Shown piece by piece: positions 8,601 to 16,753 of a stretch of 64,000 nt of DNA. The notes beneath the pieces are model-generated. The model saw only the letters and a program-made list of their open reading frames with translations. It was not told the origin of the DNA and did no database searches. Position 1 is the first letter of the stretch. Every line of letters begins with the position of its first letter. This DNA comes from Sandaracinobacteroides saxicola (lineage in GTDB: Bacteria; Pseudomonadota; Alphaproteobacteria; Sphingomonadales; Sphingomonadaceae). Made by a program: the position numbers and the translations under genes. The stretch spans positions 806,001 through 870,000 of the forward strand of contig NZ_CP059851.1 of NCBI RefSeq assembly GCF_014117445.1, read 5' to 3'.

Positions 8601-9667
8601 GCGTTGCGCGCCGGGCCGGTAAGGGTGAAGGGGGCGGTGAGCGGCCCGCCGGTCATGCGGCGGATGAGGGCGGCGGGGTCGGTGACGCGGAGCAGGCCCT
8701 GGGCGGCGAGGGCGGAATCGGCGCGGTCGAGGCTTCCCTGGGCGGTGAGCCGGGCGACGCCGGAGCGGACGGCAAGGTCGGCGACATAGCGTTCGGGCGT
8801 GACGGTGAGGGTCGCGTCCAGCCGCAGTCCGGGAGCGGAAAGACGGGCTGGGGCGCCGCTGAGCAGCGGGGCGGGCGCCGCCTCGCCCGAGAGGCGGAAG
8901 CGGCCGTCGCGCGCGCTGATGCTGAGGTCGGCCAGCGGCACGGCGCGGCTGGTGGCGACGATGCGGCCGACCCAGCTGCTCCAGCGGCCGCTGCCGGCGA
9001 GCGCGAGATCGAGCGGCAGGCGGACGTCGATCAGGCGGGAGAGCGGACCGTTGCCGCTGCTCGACAGGCGGGCGCTGGTCTGGAACCGGTCGCGGGCCGG
9101 TTCGACATCGATGTCGACGAGCAGGCGGTCGCCGCCGTCGCTGGCGTTGGTGTCGAGCTTCAGCAGCGCCCGGCCGGCGCGGAGGTCGGCGCTGCCGCTG
9201 ACCGCCAGGGCGGGCAGCCGGTCGGCGGGGGGGCCGACATCGAGGCGGGCGATCCGGAGCTTGCCGACGAAGATGTCGAGGTTGGGGAAGAGGGGCGCGT
9301 TGGGATCGGTGCGCAGCTGCGGCCGGCGCCAGACGCGGATTTCGGCGGCACGCAGGCTGCGCAGGCGGAGCGCGTTCTGGAGGAGCGCGGCCGGATCCCA
9401 TTCGAGCGCGACGGCGGGCGCGGTGAGCCAGACGCCGCGCGGGTCCGAAAGGACGAGGTCGTGCAGGGTGAGGGCGCGGAACAGGCTGCCTTCGATGCGG
9501 CCGATGCGGACCTTCAGGCCGGATTCGGGGGCGGCGGCGGCGATGCGATCCGCGAGCCAGGCGCGGCCGCGGGGCGTGTCCAGCGCGCTGATGGCGAGCC
9601 ATACGGCGAGCGCCGCGACGAGGGTGAGGCCGATGACCCCGAAAAAAAGGCGGCGGAGCCAGCGCAT
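5618..9667 (-). CDS. tamB: translocation and assembly module subunit TamB
   Basis: A 1349-aa protein of the TamB/DUF490 (AsmA-like) family. It is anchored in the inner membrane by an N-terminal helix (residues 7-28, LFFGVIGLTLVAALAVWLAI) and spans the periplasm as a long beta-taco. The body is a repetitive, Ser/Gly/Leu-rich beta structure. The C-terminal DUF490 domain is recognisable by RVGGTASRPVLEGRAQLVSG, GEIRFNGSNPPDPALDI and SLPSLPEDEILARLLFG. Family role: with TamA, insertion of outer-membrane proteins and possibly phospholipid transport to the outer membrane. The gene overlaps the tamA stop codon by one base, so the pair is one operon. Confidence 0.92.
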   Translation of the reverse strand: MRWLRRLFFGVIGLTLVAALAVWLAISALDTPRGRAWLADRIAAAAPESGLKVRIGRIEGSLFRALTLHDLVLSDPRGVWLTAPAVALEWDPAALLQNALRLRSLRAAEIRVWRRPQLRTDPNAPLFPNLDIFVGKLRIARLDVGPPADRLPALAVSGSADLRAGRALLKLDTNASDGGDRLLVDIDVEPARDRFQTSARLSSSGNGPLSRLIDVRLPLDLALAGSGRWSSWVGRIVATSRAVPLADLSISARDGRFRLSGEAAPAPLLSGAPARLSAPGLRLDATLTVTPERYVADLAVRSGVARLTAQGSLDRADSALAAQGLLRVTDPAALIRRMTGGPLTAPFTLTGPARNAQLRFTLAAPRLALGSTGFETVTGRGSLRLGQRPLTIPARLEARQISGTGADLAPFFTNFVLEAPLIVQNGALTSTALRARTDRATAQGSGRISLVDGDYSVAFTPLIPRYDIPDIGAARIQGRLLARPDPLERGVRLTGPVTATIARLDPGFFNWLLEGPTSLSGTLFWPPTSLLRLDSLRLASPGLNLSGSATRFDGGRVVAVTAGRSRRFGSTRLALDGPLTRPRLDIALADPGLASRDLAATLLPNPDGWSVTATATSPLGPATATGALLLTPQGALADIARLNMADTSASGRLALGDGLARGTLGVAGALAGSVRFDADAGEQRITPALTLAGGLDTPFATISGSGSLGGSLTLDASNRPRGSLDIALQRALVGRVPVRNASLALRLAPGNNNARLLATGTDNRFALDLSASADDDRARISGSGSLAGQAIRLEAPLTARRNDSVWTLDPAALRIGDGSLTLAGSASQSGWRADLAASALPLTALQLAGRASGAVALSGSGSGLPAARGTLRIAGLGALGQPALDAALGFDGTREALAVRLVAARQGVVIGRGQALINAARSLADSRLTANLRWNGPAETLWPLVGSEAVQLTGPVALSLDATGTLARPDTRGTVGSSALRAEIPALGLAATELALAGRFEGDQLRLDRLAGRIGGGSVSGGGSLGLASAEGFASTVNLRLDRAPLLARDDFRATGSGTLTLSYGPRGGRIGGALAIANARIRFGRPSATELTPIVIIDPDQVEPPPAPETNWALALTLDAPGAVRVAGLGLDSEWRGTLRVGGTASRPVLEGRAQLVSGAYDFAGKRFDIRRGEIRFNGSNPPDPALDIVAESSAQGLTATLRISGTAEKPQIAFSSLPSLPEDEILARLLFGSSISTLSAPEAVQLAGALATLRQGGQGALNPVNTVRRIVGIDRLRILPADTAIRRKTAVAAGQYVGRRVYVEVASDAAGYTATQVQVALSRSLSILSQVSTIGGSSVNVRWTRDY

Positions 9668-11544
9668 CAGAACGCCTGGCCGATGGAGACGTAGAAGCCG
9701 ACGGTCGGCTCGCCGGGCTTGCGTTTCAGCGGCGTGGCGACGTCGATGCGGATCGGGCCGAATTGCGTGTAATAGCGTGCGCCGATGCCGGCGCCGAAGC
9801 GGAGCGTGTCGAGGCGGGGGAGGCCCTCGTCGGCGACCTGGCCGGCGTCCAGGAAGGGGACGATGCCGAAATCGCCGACGCGGATGCGCGCCTCGACGCT
9901 GGCTTCGGCGAGCGAGCGGCCGCCGAGCGGAATGTTGTCGGTGGATTTGGGGCCGATGTCCTGGAAGCCGAAACCGCGCACCGAGCCGCCGCCGCCGGCG
10001 TAGAAGCGGCGGGAAGGGGCGAGATCGAGGCGGGAGGCGCCGAGGATGGTGCCGAGCCGCAGCCGCCCGGCGAAGACGACGCGCTCGGCGGGAAGATAGG
10101 CGCTGCCGTCCGCCTGCACGCGGACATAGGGTTTCTGTGGGTTCTGCAGGCTGTATTCGGGGCTGATGCGGGTGGAGAGGCGCCAGCCGCGCGTCGGGTC
10201 GAGCAGGTCGTCGCTGCGGTCGAGCGCCACGGTGACGGGAAGCGCGAGCAGGTAGAATTGGCGGCGGTTGGGGGTGCCGAGGCTGCGGTCCTCCTCGCTG
10301 GTGCCGATGACCTGGGCGGCGACGCTGTAGGTGAAGGGTTTCTGCCAGATGATGTTGGTTTCGCGCTCCAGCCCCAGCGAGGTTTCGAAGCCGCGCGCGG
10401 CGAAGGCATCGAAGCGGGAATCGCTGTAGGCGGCGCGGGCGACGAGCGTGCGGTCGCGCTGGCGGAAGTTGCGGCGGCGGTATTCCAGCGCGGCGACCTG
10501 CTCGCGGTCCCCGACCGTGCCGCGCACGGTCAGGCCGCCTTCGGGGGGGAACAGGTTGCGGTGCTGCCAGCTCGCCTCCGCGCGAACGCCCTGCCCGGTG
10601 CCATAGCCGAGGCCGAGGGCGACGGTGCGCGGCGGCGCGCGCTCGACACGCAGGATGAGGTCCACCATCTGCTCGCCCTGGGCATTGACCCCGGCGCGTT
10701 CGGCTTGCACCGAGACCAGGCCATAGAGGCCGGTGGCGATCAGCGCGCGACGGAAATCATCGATGCGGCGGCTGTCATAAAGGTCGCCGCGGCGAAAGCG
10801 GGCGAGGCCGGCGACATGGCGGGCGTTGAGCACCTGCGGGCCATCGAGGCGGATGTCGCGGATGCGGGACCGGGGCCCGGGGTTGACGGCAAGGGTCAGC
10901 ATGGCGGTGCGGCGCTCATGATCGAGGCGGAGCGCCGGAGGCGCGGTTTCGACGAAGGGATAGCCGCGCTGTGGCAATGCGACCGACAGGCGGGCGAGGG
11001 CGGCGGCGATGGTGCCGTTGTCGGCGGGCGCGCCGGGCGCGAGGGCGAGGGCGTCGCGGGCGGCGGTCGCGTCCTCCGGCGGCAATGCGGCGTCGAGCGT
11101 GACGGCGGACAGGGTGTAGCGCGGGCCGGGCGTGACGGCGAGCGTGGCGGTGAAGGGCGCATCCGGGCCCGGATCGACGCGCAGGCTGGAATCGATGGTG
11201 GCGCCGAACCAGCCGGCGGCGCGAAGTTCGTTCAGCAGCAGCAGGCGGTCATCGCGCAGCCGGCGCTCCGCCAGCCCGCGCGTGCCGGGGTCCCGGCCTT
11301 CGCGCAACAGCAGCGAGGCTTCGCGGAAGCGGCTGTTGACCGCGGCATCGGGCAGGCCCGTGACGATCAGGCGGGTGGCGCGGTCGGCAGCGGCGGCGCC
11401 GACCGGGGCCGCGGAAGGATCGGGGGCGGGCAGCTCGGGCCAGGGCAGGGTGACGCCCGGCAGGTCGGGCAGCGGCGGCAGCGGATCGGGGTTTTGCGCG
11501 AGCAGCGGCTGGGCGACCAGCACGGCAAGGAGGCGGGGGGTCAT
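9667..11544 (-). CDS. tamA: outer-membrane assembly protein TamA (BamA/Omp85 family)
   Basis: A 625-aa Omp85-family protein. It has an N-terminal signal sequence (MTPRLLAVLVAQPLLAQ), a proline-rich linker, POTRA-like domains (about residues 55-290, including RDIRLDGPQVLNARHV) and a C-terminal 16-strand-type barrel. The barrel has the Omp85 landmarks GLGYGTGQGVRAEASWQHRN, a VRGFGFQDIG motif corresponding to the conserved VRGY/F loop, and the final strand VGFYVSIGQAF. It partners TamB, encoded immediately downstream. A 27-bp tandem repeat lies just upstream of its start codon, between it and tRNA-His. Confidence 0.92.
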   Translation of the reverse strand: MTPRLLAVLVAQPLLAQNPDPLPPLPDLPGVTLPWPELPAPDPSAAPVGAAAADRATRLIVTGLPDAAVNSRFREASLLLREGRDPGTRGLAERRLRDDRLLLLNELRAAGWFGATIDSSLRVDPGPDAPFTATLAVTPGPRYTLSAVTLDAALPPEDATAARDALALAPGAPADNGTIAAALARLSVALPQRGYPFVETAPPALRLDHERRTAMLTLAVNPGPRSRIRDIRLDGPQVLNARHVAGLARFRRGDLYDSRRIDDFRRALIATGLYGLVSVQAERAGVNAQGEQMVDLILRVERAPPRTVALGLGYGTGQGVRAEASWQHRNLFPPEGGLTVRGTVGDREQVAALEYRRRNFRQRDRTLVARAAYSDSRFDAFAARGFETSLGLERETNIIWQKPFTYSVAAQVIGTSEEDRSLGTPNRRQFYLLALPVTVALDRSDDLLDPTRGWRLSTRISPEYSLQNPQKPYVRVQADGSAYLPAERVVFAGRLRLGTILGASRLDLAPSRRFYAGGGGSVRGFGFQDIGPKSTDNIPLGGRSLAEASVEARIRVGDFGIVPFLDAGQVADEGLPRLDTLRFGAGIGARYYTQFGPIRIDVATPLKRKPGEPTVGFYVSIGQAF

Positions 11545-11593
11545 GCCGCGCTATCCACGGGGAGCCTGGGGTCGCCGGGGCGAGAGTGATTGC

Positions 11594-11720
11594 TGCGATC
11601 GCTGGGGCGATAGCTGCTTATGCGATCGCTGGGGCGACAGCTGTTGTTGCGATCGCTGGGGCGATGGCTGCTTGGGCGATCGCTGGGGCGATAGCTGCTT
11701 ATGCGATCGCTGGGGCGATC
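11594..11720. repeat. 27-bp tandem repeat array copying the tRNA-His 3' end
   Basis: Four full units of 27 bp (11594, 11621, 11648 and 11675) and a partial fifth (11702-11720) with only a few changes between them. Every unit holds GCGATCGC and TGGGGCGAT. The fifth unit runs into the 3' end of tRNA-His, and TGGGGCGAT is the complement of that tRNA's last bases, including CCA. The array therefore looks like repeated duplication of the tRNA 3' terminus plus 18 bp of flank. The 27-bp period keeps frames open on both strands, which gives spurious ORFs. Confidence 0.85.
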
Positions 11721-11788
11721 GACGGGACTTGAACCCGCAACCCCCGGTACCACAAACCGGTGCTCTAACCAATTGAGCTACGACCGCC
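11711..11788 (-). tRNA. tRNA-His (anticodon GTG)
   Basis: Read on the minus strand this folds as a complete cloverleaf. It has the extra G at position -1 paired with C73 (the hallmark of tRNA-His), a 7-bp acceptor, a GCTC...GAGC D-arm, an anticodon loop TTGTGGT and a T-loop TTCAAGT. The CCA end is encoded (11711-11713). The 3' end merges into the tandem repeat array. Confidence 0.96.
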
Positions 11789-11848
11789 ACATGGAGGATG
11801 GCTTTAATGCGGCTTGGGGGGGTTGGCAAGCCGAACGGGCGTGGCGCG

Positions 11849-12676
11849 TCAGGCGTTTTCCATCACGGACACGATGAAATCGGCCAGCCGCGTGGCCACG
11901 GTGCCGGTGGCCGGACGCAGGCCGAGGCTGAGGGCAAGGTCGGGAAGCGGTGGCAGGCCGGCCTCCGGCGGCAGCGGGCGGATGCCGTCGATGGCGAGCG
12001 AGCGTGGCAGCAGACCGACGCCCAGGCCGGCCCGCAGCGCCGACTGCACCCCGGCGAGGCTGGGGCTGAGCTGCGCGATGCGGGCATCGATGCCCGCGCC
12101 GTTCAGCGCCGCCAGGGCGGTGGCGCGGTAGGCGCAGGGCTCGGGCCCGGTCACCAGCTGCAGGACGGTGTTGCGCCGCAGGATCAGCTCGTCGACCGCG
12201 GCCCAGACCAGCGGCTCGCGCCACAGCACGGCCTCCGGCGCGGCGCCGATGCTGACCGTCAGCGTGATGTCCGCGCCGGGCAGGTCGGGCGCGACCGAGA
12301 GCTGCACGCGGGGGAAGGCGCGGGTGAAGCGCGACAGGATGTGGTTGAGGTGGAGGATGGTGACATCCTCGGGTGCGGCGATGCTGACCTCGCCGGCGAC
12401 ATCGGGTTCGGCGATGCGGGCGACCAGCTCGTCGTTGGCGGCCAGGATGCGTCGGGCATAGACCAGCAGCATGTCGCCCGACTGCGTCGGGCGGACCCCG
12501 CGGCCGCCGCGTTCGAACAGGTCGGTGCCGACCTGCTCCTCCAGCCGCTTCATTTGCAGGCTGATGGCGGACTGGGTGCGCAGCAGGCGCTGCGCGGCGC
12601 GCGTGAAGCTGCCCTGTTCGACGATGGTGACGAAACTGCGGAGCAGATCGATGTCGACGTTGCGGCGGAATGGCAT
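11849..12676 (-). CDS. LysR-family transcriptional regulator
   Basis: A 275-aa LysR-type regulator. The N-terminal winged HTH spans about residues 6-64 (DIDLLRSFVTIVEQGSFTRA, then LLRTQSAISLQMKRLEEQVG and DLFERGGRGVRPTQSG), and a periplasmic-binding-protein-like effector domain follows from about residue 85. The start at 12676 was preferred over an in-frame ATG at 12706, because the upstream choice would put a perfect 16-bp palindrome inside the coding sequence. The adjacent genes are not obvious targets. The effector is unknown. Confidence 0.88.
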   Translation of the reverse strand: MPFRRNVDIDLLRSFVTIVEQGSFTRAAQRLLRTQSAISLQMKRLEEQVGTDLFERGGRGVRPTQSGDMLLVYARRILAANDELVARIAEPDVAGEVSIAAPEDVTILHLNHILSRFTRAFPRVQLSVAPDLPGADITLTVSIGAAPEAVLWREPLVWAAVDELILRRNTVLQLVTGPEPCAYRATALAALNGAGIDARIAQLSPSLAGVQSALRAGLGVGLLPRSLAIDGIRPLPPEAGLPPLPDLALSLGLRPATGTVATRLADFIVSVMENA

Positions 12677-12688
12677 TGCTGAAACCTC

Positions 12689-12704
12689 GTTACGATATCG
12701 TAAC
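12689..12704. promoter_or_regulatory. perfect palindrome upstream of lysR-type gene
   Basis: GTTACGATATCGTAAC is a perfect 16-bp palindrome 13 nt before the LysR start codon. LysR regulators commonly repress themselves from such a site, so autoregulation is likely but inferred. Confidence 0.5.
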
Positions 12705-12793
12705 ATTAGGGTTCATGATGTCATCGCGCAAGAAGCGGCAAATATTAAATCGTCGCTGTCAAGGACAGATTTTACAAACGCCGCGCTGCCGCG

Positions 12794-13426
12794 CTATTTC
12801 GCCACATTATAGGCAAGTGCGGCGTCGTCGAGCTGGAAACCCACCAGCACCTCGAAACTGGCGGCGCGGACGGCGGCGCGCACCTGCGGGTTGGCGAGCG
12901 GATCGGTGAGCGCGTCGGGATCCTCGGGCCTGCGCTCCCGGGTGATTTTGGCCTGGATGTCGTCGGGGATGCGGGTGGCGGCGCGGCTGACGTCGGCGCG
13001 GCCGCCGCTTTGCGCCTCGGCCCGCAGCTGCCCGTCGGCGAAGGTCAGGTTGACGCCGGTGACCTGTTTGGAGACGAGCACATTGCCGCCCTGCACCAGG
13101 GCGATGAACAGCGGCACATAGACCTGGGTGGCGCCGCGCGCGTCGCGGCGCTGCGCGGCGACGGTGAAGCGGACGTCGGTGGTCAGCTGTTCGGGCGTTT
13201 CCAGGCAGGTGCCGCTGAGGTTGATGATCTGGGCGGTCAGCTGGATGGCGCTGGCGTCGCGGCTTTGCGGCGGGTTGAAGCGCGTGACCTCGCCGGCGTG
13301 ATAGGGGATGGCGACCGCCGGGCAGGCGGAGCGGGTGACGAGCAGCGGGTTGCGGTTGCAACCGGCGAGCAGCGCGGCGCCGGCAAGCAGCAGGACGGGG
13401 AACAGACGGGAGGAAATATGGGTCAT
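12794..13426 (-). CDS. hypothetical lipoprotein (210 aa)
   Basis: A 210-aa exported protein. [23 protein letters not shown] gives a signal peptide with a lipobox (LAGC). The mature part is beta-rich in its first half ([43 protein letters not shown]). The C-terminus ends with [20 protein letters not shown]. Sphingomonads have similar uncharacterised lipoproteins. The start was set at the Met preceding the signal peptide; the open frame extends 55 codons further up without signal-like sequence. It is divergent from ispH (59 bp apart). No function assigned. Confidence 0.7.
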   Translation of the reverse strand: MTHISSRLFPVLLLAGAALLAGCNRNPLLVTRSACPAVAIPYHAGEVTRFNPPQSRDASAIQLTAQIINLSGTCLETPEQLTTDVRFTVAAQRRDARGATQVYVPLFIALVQGGNVLVSKQVTGVNLTFADGQLRAEAQSGGRADVSRAATRIPDDIQAKITRERRPEDPDALTDPLANPQVRAAVRAASFEVLVGFQLDDAALAYNVAK

Positions 13427-13485
13427 TGCACGTCCCTTTACGGCGGGGCTTTGTCGGCGGCAAGCAATGGGGTAGAGCGCGGCAC

Positions 13486-14421
13486 ATGAAGCCAGCCTTA
13501 CGCATCCTCGTCGCCGCGCCGCGCGGTTTCTGTGCCGGAGTCGACCGCGCCATCCATATCGTGGAACTGGCGCTGAAGAAGCATGGCGCACCGGTCTATG
13601 TCCGGCACGAGATCGTGCACAACAAGTTCGTGGTGGACAGCCTGCGGCGCCAGGGCGCGGTGTTCGTGGAGGAGCTGGACGAGGTGCCCGACGGCGCGCC
13701 GGTGATCTTCAGCGCGCATGGCGTGCCCAAGGCGGTGCCGGCGAACGCCGAGGCGCGCGGCCTGGACTACCTGGATGCGACCTGCCCGCTGGTGAGCAAG
13801 GTGCACCGCCAGGCGGAGCGGATGGTGGAGCAGGGGCGGCACACGCTGTTCGTGGGCCATGCCCGTCATCCCGAGGTGATCGGCACCTTCGGCCAGGTGC
13901 CGGAGGGGGCCATGACGCTGGTGGAGACGGTGGAGGATGCGGAAAATGTCGTGCCGCCGCCGGGGCCGCTGGGCTTCCTGACGCAGACGACGCTGTCCGT
14001 CGATGACACGGCGGAGATCGTGGCGACGCTGCAAAGGCGCTTTCCCGACATCCTGGGGCCCAAGGGGGAGGACATCTGCTACGCCACCTCCAACCGGCAG
14101 ACGGCGGTGAAGGCGATCGCCAGCCGGTGCCAGCTGATGCTGGTGATCGGCGCCGACAACAGCAGCAATTCGCAGCGATTGCGCGAGGTGGCGGCGCGCG
14201 AGGGGGCGCGGGCGTTCCTGATCGAGCGGGCGGATCGCATCGACTGGGCCTGGTTCGAGGGCGTGGACACGCTGGGGCTGACGGCCGGGGCGAGCGCGCC
14301 GGAACTGCTGGTGCAGGAAGTGCTGGACGCGGTGCGCGGGCGGTTCGATGCCACGGTGGAGGAAGTGACGACGGCGGTGGAGCAGGTGGTGTTCAAGCTG
14401 CCGCGGTCGCTGGCGGCGTGA
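13486..14421 (+). CDS. ispH: 4-hydroxy-3-methylbut-2-enyl diphosphate reductase (IspH/LytB)
   Basis: A 311-aa enzyme for the last step of the MEP isoprenoid pathway, converting HMBPP to IPP and DMAPP with a [4Fe-4S] cluster. The three cluster cysteines are visible in GFCAGVDRA (near residue 14), [11 protein letters not shown] and ICYATSNRQ. Also seen are the substrate-binding [18 protein letters not shown] and [10 protein letters not shown] motifs. The start is the Met of [16 protein letters not shown]; the frame is open further upstream but without family sequence. Its stop codon lies inside the left arm of a palindromic element that separates it from thrB. Confidence 0.96.
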   Translation: MKPALRILVAAPRGFCAGVDRAIHIVELALKKHGAPVYVRHEIVHNKFVVDSLRRQGAVFVEELDEVPDGAPVIFSAHGVPKAVPANAEARGLDYLDATCPLVSKVHRQAERMVEQGRHTLFVGHARHPEVIGTFGQVPEGAMTLVETVEDAENVVPPPGPLGFLTQTTLSVDDTAEIVATLQRRFPDILGPKGEDICYATSNRQTAVKAIASRCQLMLVIGADNSSNSQRLREVAAREGARAFLIERADRIDWAWFEGVDTLGLTAGASAPELLVQEVLDAVRGRFDATVEEVTTAVEQVVFKLPRSLAA

Positions 14422-14558
14422 CTGTGTGCAAATCGCCCATGCCGGTCTGCAAATCCCGATTTTCTGCGCTCCGATGCTCACGCACCTTAAGTGCGCTGCG
14501 CTTCGGTGCTCGAAAATCAGAATTTTCGCCGCGGCCTGAGCGATTTTCACACAGTCAC
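14418..14558. repeat. 141-bp nested palindromic element (MITE/REP-like)
   Basis: Outer arms GTGACTGTGTGCAAATCGC (14418-14436) and GCGATTTTCACACAGTCAC (14540-14558) are inverted copies matching at 18 of 19 positions. Inside is a second large palindrome (about 14457-14520) built on CGATTTTC...GCTCCGA...TTCGGTGCTCGAAAATC. The element carries no gene. The left arm covers the ispH stop codon, and the right arm ends 25 bp before thrB. Confidence 0.7.
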
Positions 14559-14583
14559 ACACGACCCAGGGCATAGCGGTCTG

Positions 14584-15507
14584 GTGGCGGTCTATACGCA
14601 GGTGTCGGCGGAGGCGCTGGCGGATTTTCTGACGGCTTATGATGTGGGTGACCTGGTCGCGGCGAAGGGGATCGCCGAGGGGGTGAGCAACAGCAATTAT
14701 CTGGTGGAAACGACGCGGGGCCGCTTCATCCTGACGCTCTATGAGGCGCGGACGCGGGCGGAGGACCTGCCCTGGTTCGTGGCGCTGATGCGGCATCTGG
14801 CGGACGCTGGCCTGCCGGTGGCGCGACCGGTGGCGGCGCGGGATGGCGGGGCGTTGCGGCGGCTGTGCGGGCGCGATGCCTGCCTGATCGAGTTTCTGCC
14901 CGGGGTTTCGCTGAGCACGCCGACCGAAGCCCAGGCGGCGGCGGTGGCGGCCGCGATGGCGGTGATGCACCGGGCGGGGGAGGGTTTCGCGCCGCCGCGC
15001 GCGAACGAGCTGGGGCAGGCGGCCTGGCGCGGGATGGCGGAAGCGATGGGGCCGCGGCTGGAGACGATTTCGCCGGGCTTGCGGGCGCGGGTGATGGCGG
15101 AGGTGACGGCGCTGGAGGCGGCCTGGCCGCACGCGCTGCCGGGGGGCGTGATCCATGCCGACCTGTTTCCGGACAATGTGCTGATGCTGGGCGGGCGGGT
15201 GACCGGCCTCATCGATTTCTACTTCGCCTGCAACGACCTCCGCGCCTATGACCTGGCGGTGATGGAAACGGCCTGGGCGTTCGATGCGGCGGATCGGTTC
15301 CTGCCGGGCCATGCCGCGGCGTTGCGGGCGGGCTATGGCGGGTTGAATGATGCGGAGCTGGCGGCGATGCCGGTGCTGGCGCGCGGGGCCTGTCTGCGCT
15401 TTCTGCTGAGCCGGGCCCAGGACTGGCTGGACACGCCGGCAAGTGCGCTGGTGACGCGGAAGGATCCGCTGAGTTATCTGCGGCGGCTGGAGCATTATGC
15501 AAGCTGA
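14584..15507 (+). CDS. thrB: homoserine kinase, APH-fold type (ThrB)
   Basis: A 307-aa protein matching the alphaproteobacterial homoserine kinase of the aminoglycoside-phosphotransferase fold, which phosphorylates L-homoserine in threonine synthesis. The start [16 protein letters not shown] uses GTG; the frame is open upstream only through the palindromic element. Landmarks are [12 protein letters not shown] (nucleotide loop), FILTLYE, the catalytic [11 protein letters not shown] loop and the metal-binding GLIDFYFAC. It overlaps rnhA by 11 bp. Confidence 0.93.
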   Translation: MAVYTQVSAEALADFLTAYDVGDLVAAKGIAEGVSNSNYLVETTRGRFILTLYEARTRAEDLPWFVALMRHLADAGLPVARPVAARDGGALRRLCGRDACLIEFLPGVSLSTPTEAQAAAVAAAMAVMHRAGEGFAPPRANELGQAAWRGMAEAMGPRLETISPGLRARVMAEVTALEAAWPHALPGGVIHADLFPDNVLMLGGRVTGLIDFYFACNDLRAYDLAVMETAWAFDAADRFLPGHAAALRAGYGGLNDAELAAMPVLARGACLRFLLSRAQDWLDTPASALVTRKDPLSYLRRLEHYAS

Positions 15508-15967
15508 GATGCCCGAGGTCATCATCGCGACTGATGGCGCGTGCAAGGGCAATCCGGGGCCGGGGGGCTGGGGGGCGATCCTCAGGATGGGGGCGCGGGA
15601 GAAGGAATTGAGCGGCTTCGAGGCGCATACCACCAACAACCGGATGGAGCTTCTGGCGGCGATCTCGGCGTTGAACGCGCTGACGCGGCCGTGCCGGGTG
15701 ACGCTGTCGACGGACAGCGTCTATGTGCGCGACGGCATCATGAAATGGGTGCATGGCTGGATGAAGAATGGCTGGCGCACCGCCGACAAAAAGCCGGTGA
15801 AGAACAGTGATCTGTGGCAGGCACTGGTGGCGGCGACGAAGCCGCACCGCATCGAGTGGCGCTGGGTGAAGGGCCATGCCGGCGATCCGGACAATGAGCG
15901 GGCGGACGCGCTGGCCAATGCGGCGATCGCGGCGGCGCGGGAAACCGGGGGCGGCGGCGGCCGTTAG
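15497..15967 (+). CDS. rnhA: ribonuclease HI
   Basis: A 156-aa RNase HI that cleaves the RNA strand of RNA-DNA hybrids. The catalytic acids are visible: Asp in [17 protein letters not shown], Glu in NNRMELLA, Asp in [11 protein letters not shown] and the final Asp in [11 protein letters not shown]. The basic handle region ([16 protein letters not shown]) is present. An SD-like GGAG sits just before the ATG at 15497; an ATG at 15509 is the alternative. It is translationally coupled to thrB. Confidence 0.95.
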   Translation: MQAEMPEVIIATDGACKGNPGPGGWGAILRMGAREKELSGFEAHTTNNRMELLAAISALNALTRPCRVTLSTDSVYVRDGIMKWVHGWMKNGWRTADKKPVKNSDLWQALVAATKPHRIEWRWVKGHAGDPDNERADALANAAIAAARETGGGGGR

Positions 15968-15974
15968 ACCGGCC

Positions 15975-16688
15975 ATGGCACTGATCCGGCGAAGCGTGAC
16001 GGCGGTCATCCTGATGGCGGCGCTGGCCAGCCTGCTGTTCGCCTGCGCCACGAACTGGCCGGTGGCGTTCCGGGCGCCGCCGCTCGACCTGAACGCGCAG
16101 TTGAACCCGGCAACCGGGCGGCAGGTGAGGGCGCTGCGTGACGACGCGCCGCGCTGTGTCGCGCTGCTGGACGCGGCGGGTGCCCGCGCGACGCTGCTGC
16201 CGCCGCTGGCGGTGGGCGAGTGTGGTTATGCCGATGCCGTGCGCACGCGGGCGACCAACGATATCGTCTGGCGGCCGGCGGACCGGGCGGTCGCCTGTCC
16301 GGTGGCGGCGGCGCTGCTGTTGTGGGAGCGCGAGGTGGTGCAGCCGGCGGCGCGGCTGCACCTGCGCGAGCGGGTGACGCGGATCGATCATCTGGGCACC
16401 TACAACTGCCGGCGGATCGGCGGCCGGCCGGACGGCGATTTCAGCGAGCATGCGCGGGCGAACGCCATCGATGTGGCGGGATTCCGGCTGGCGGACGGGC
16501 GGACGGTGAGCGTGCTCCGCGACTGGCAGGGGGCGGACGCGGAAGCGCGGTTCCTGCGCGCGGTGCGCGATGGCGCCTGTCAGCTGTTCGCCACCACGCT
16601 CAGCCCGGATTATAATGCGGCGCACGCCGACCACCTGCACCTGGACATGGCGGCGCGCGGCGGCTGGTGGGGCGGGGTGTGCCAGTGA
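15975..16688 (+). CDS. extensin-like (PF06904-type) lipoprotein
   Basis: A 237-aa exported protein. MALIRRSVTAVILMAALASL is a signal peptide ending at LLFAC (lipobox-like). The mature part has conserved cysteines (RCVALLD, GECGYAD, ACPVAAA, TYNCRRIGG) and the C-terminal signature SEHARANAIDVAGF...HADHLHLDMA. This is typical of the bacterial extensin-like C-terminal family, related to metal-dependent D,D- or L,D-peptidases. Cell-wall hydrolysis or binding is inferred from the family. It starts 7 bp after rnhA. Confidence 0.75.
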   Translation: MALIRRSVTAVILMAALASLLFACATNWPVAFRAPPLDLNAQLNPATGRQVRALRDDAPRCVALLDAAGARATLLPPLAVGECGYADAVRTRATNDIVWRPADRAVACPVAAALLLWEREVVQPAARLHLRERVTRIDHLGTYNCRRIGGRPDGDFSEHARANAIDVAGFRLADGRTVSVLRDWQGADAEARFLRAVRDGACQLFATTLSPDYNAAHADHLHLDMAARGGWWGGVCQ

Positions 16689-16753
16689 CTGTTTGATTGC
16701 GGCGGCGGGCACAGAGGGTTAAAGCAGGGTTTGATTTTCCCCAAGGAACCGCA

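Noticed and set aside
5777-9694. Long rightward ORF of 1305 codons
   Set aside because: It is the antisense shadow of tamB in very GC-rich DNA; Ala/Gly/Glu-rich sequence without domains.
11541-11829. Repeat-rich ORFs (RWGDSCLCD and RPSDRISSY repeats) over the tandem array
   Set aside because: The 27-bp period keeps frames open on both strands and the frames cross tRNA-His; no ribosome binding site or family similarity.
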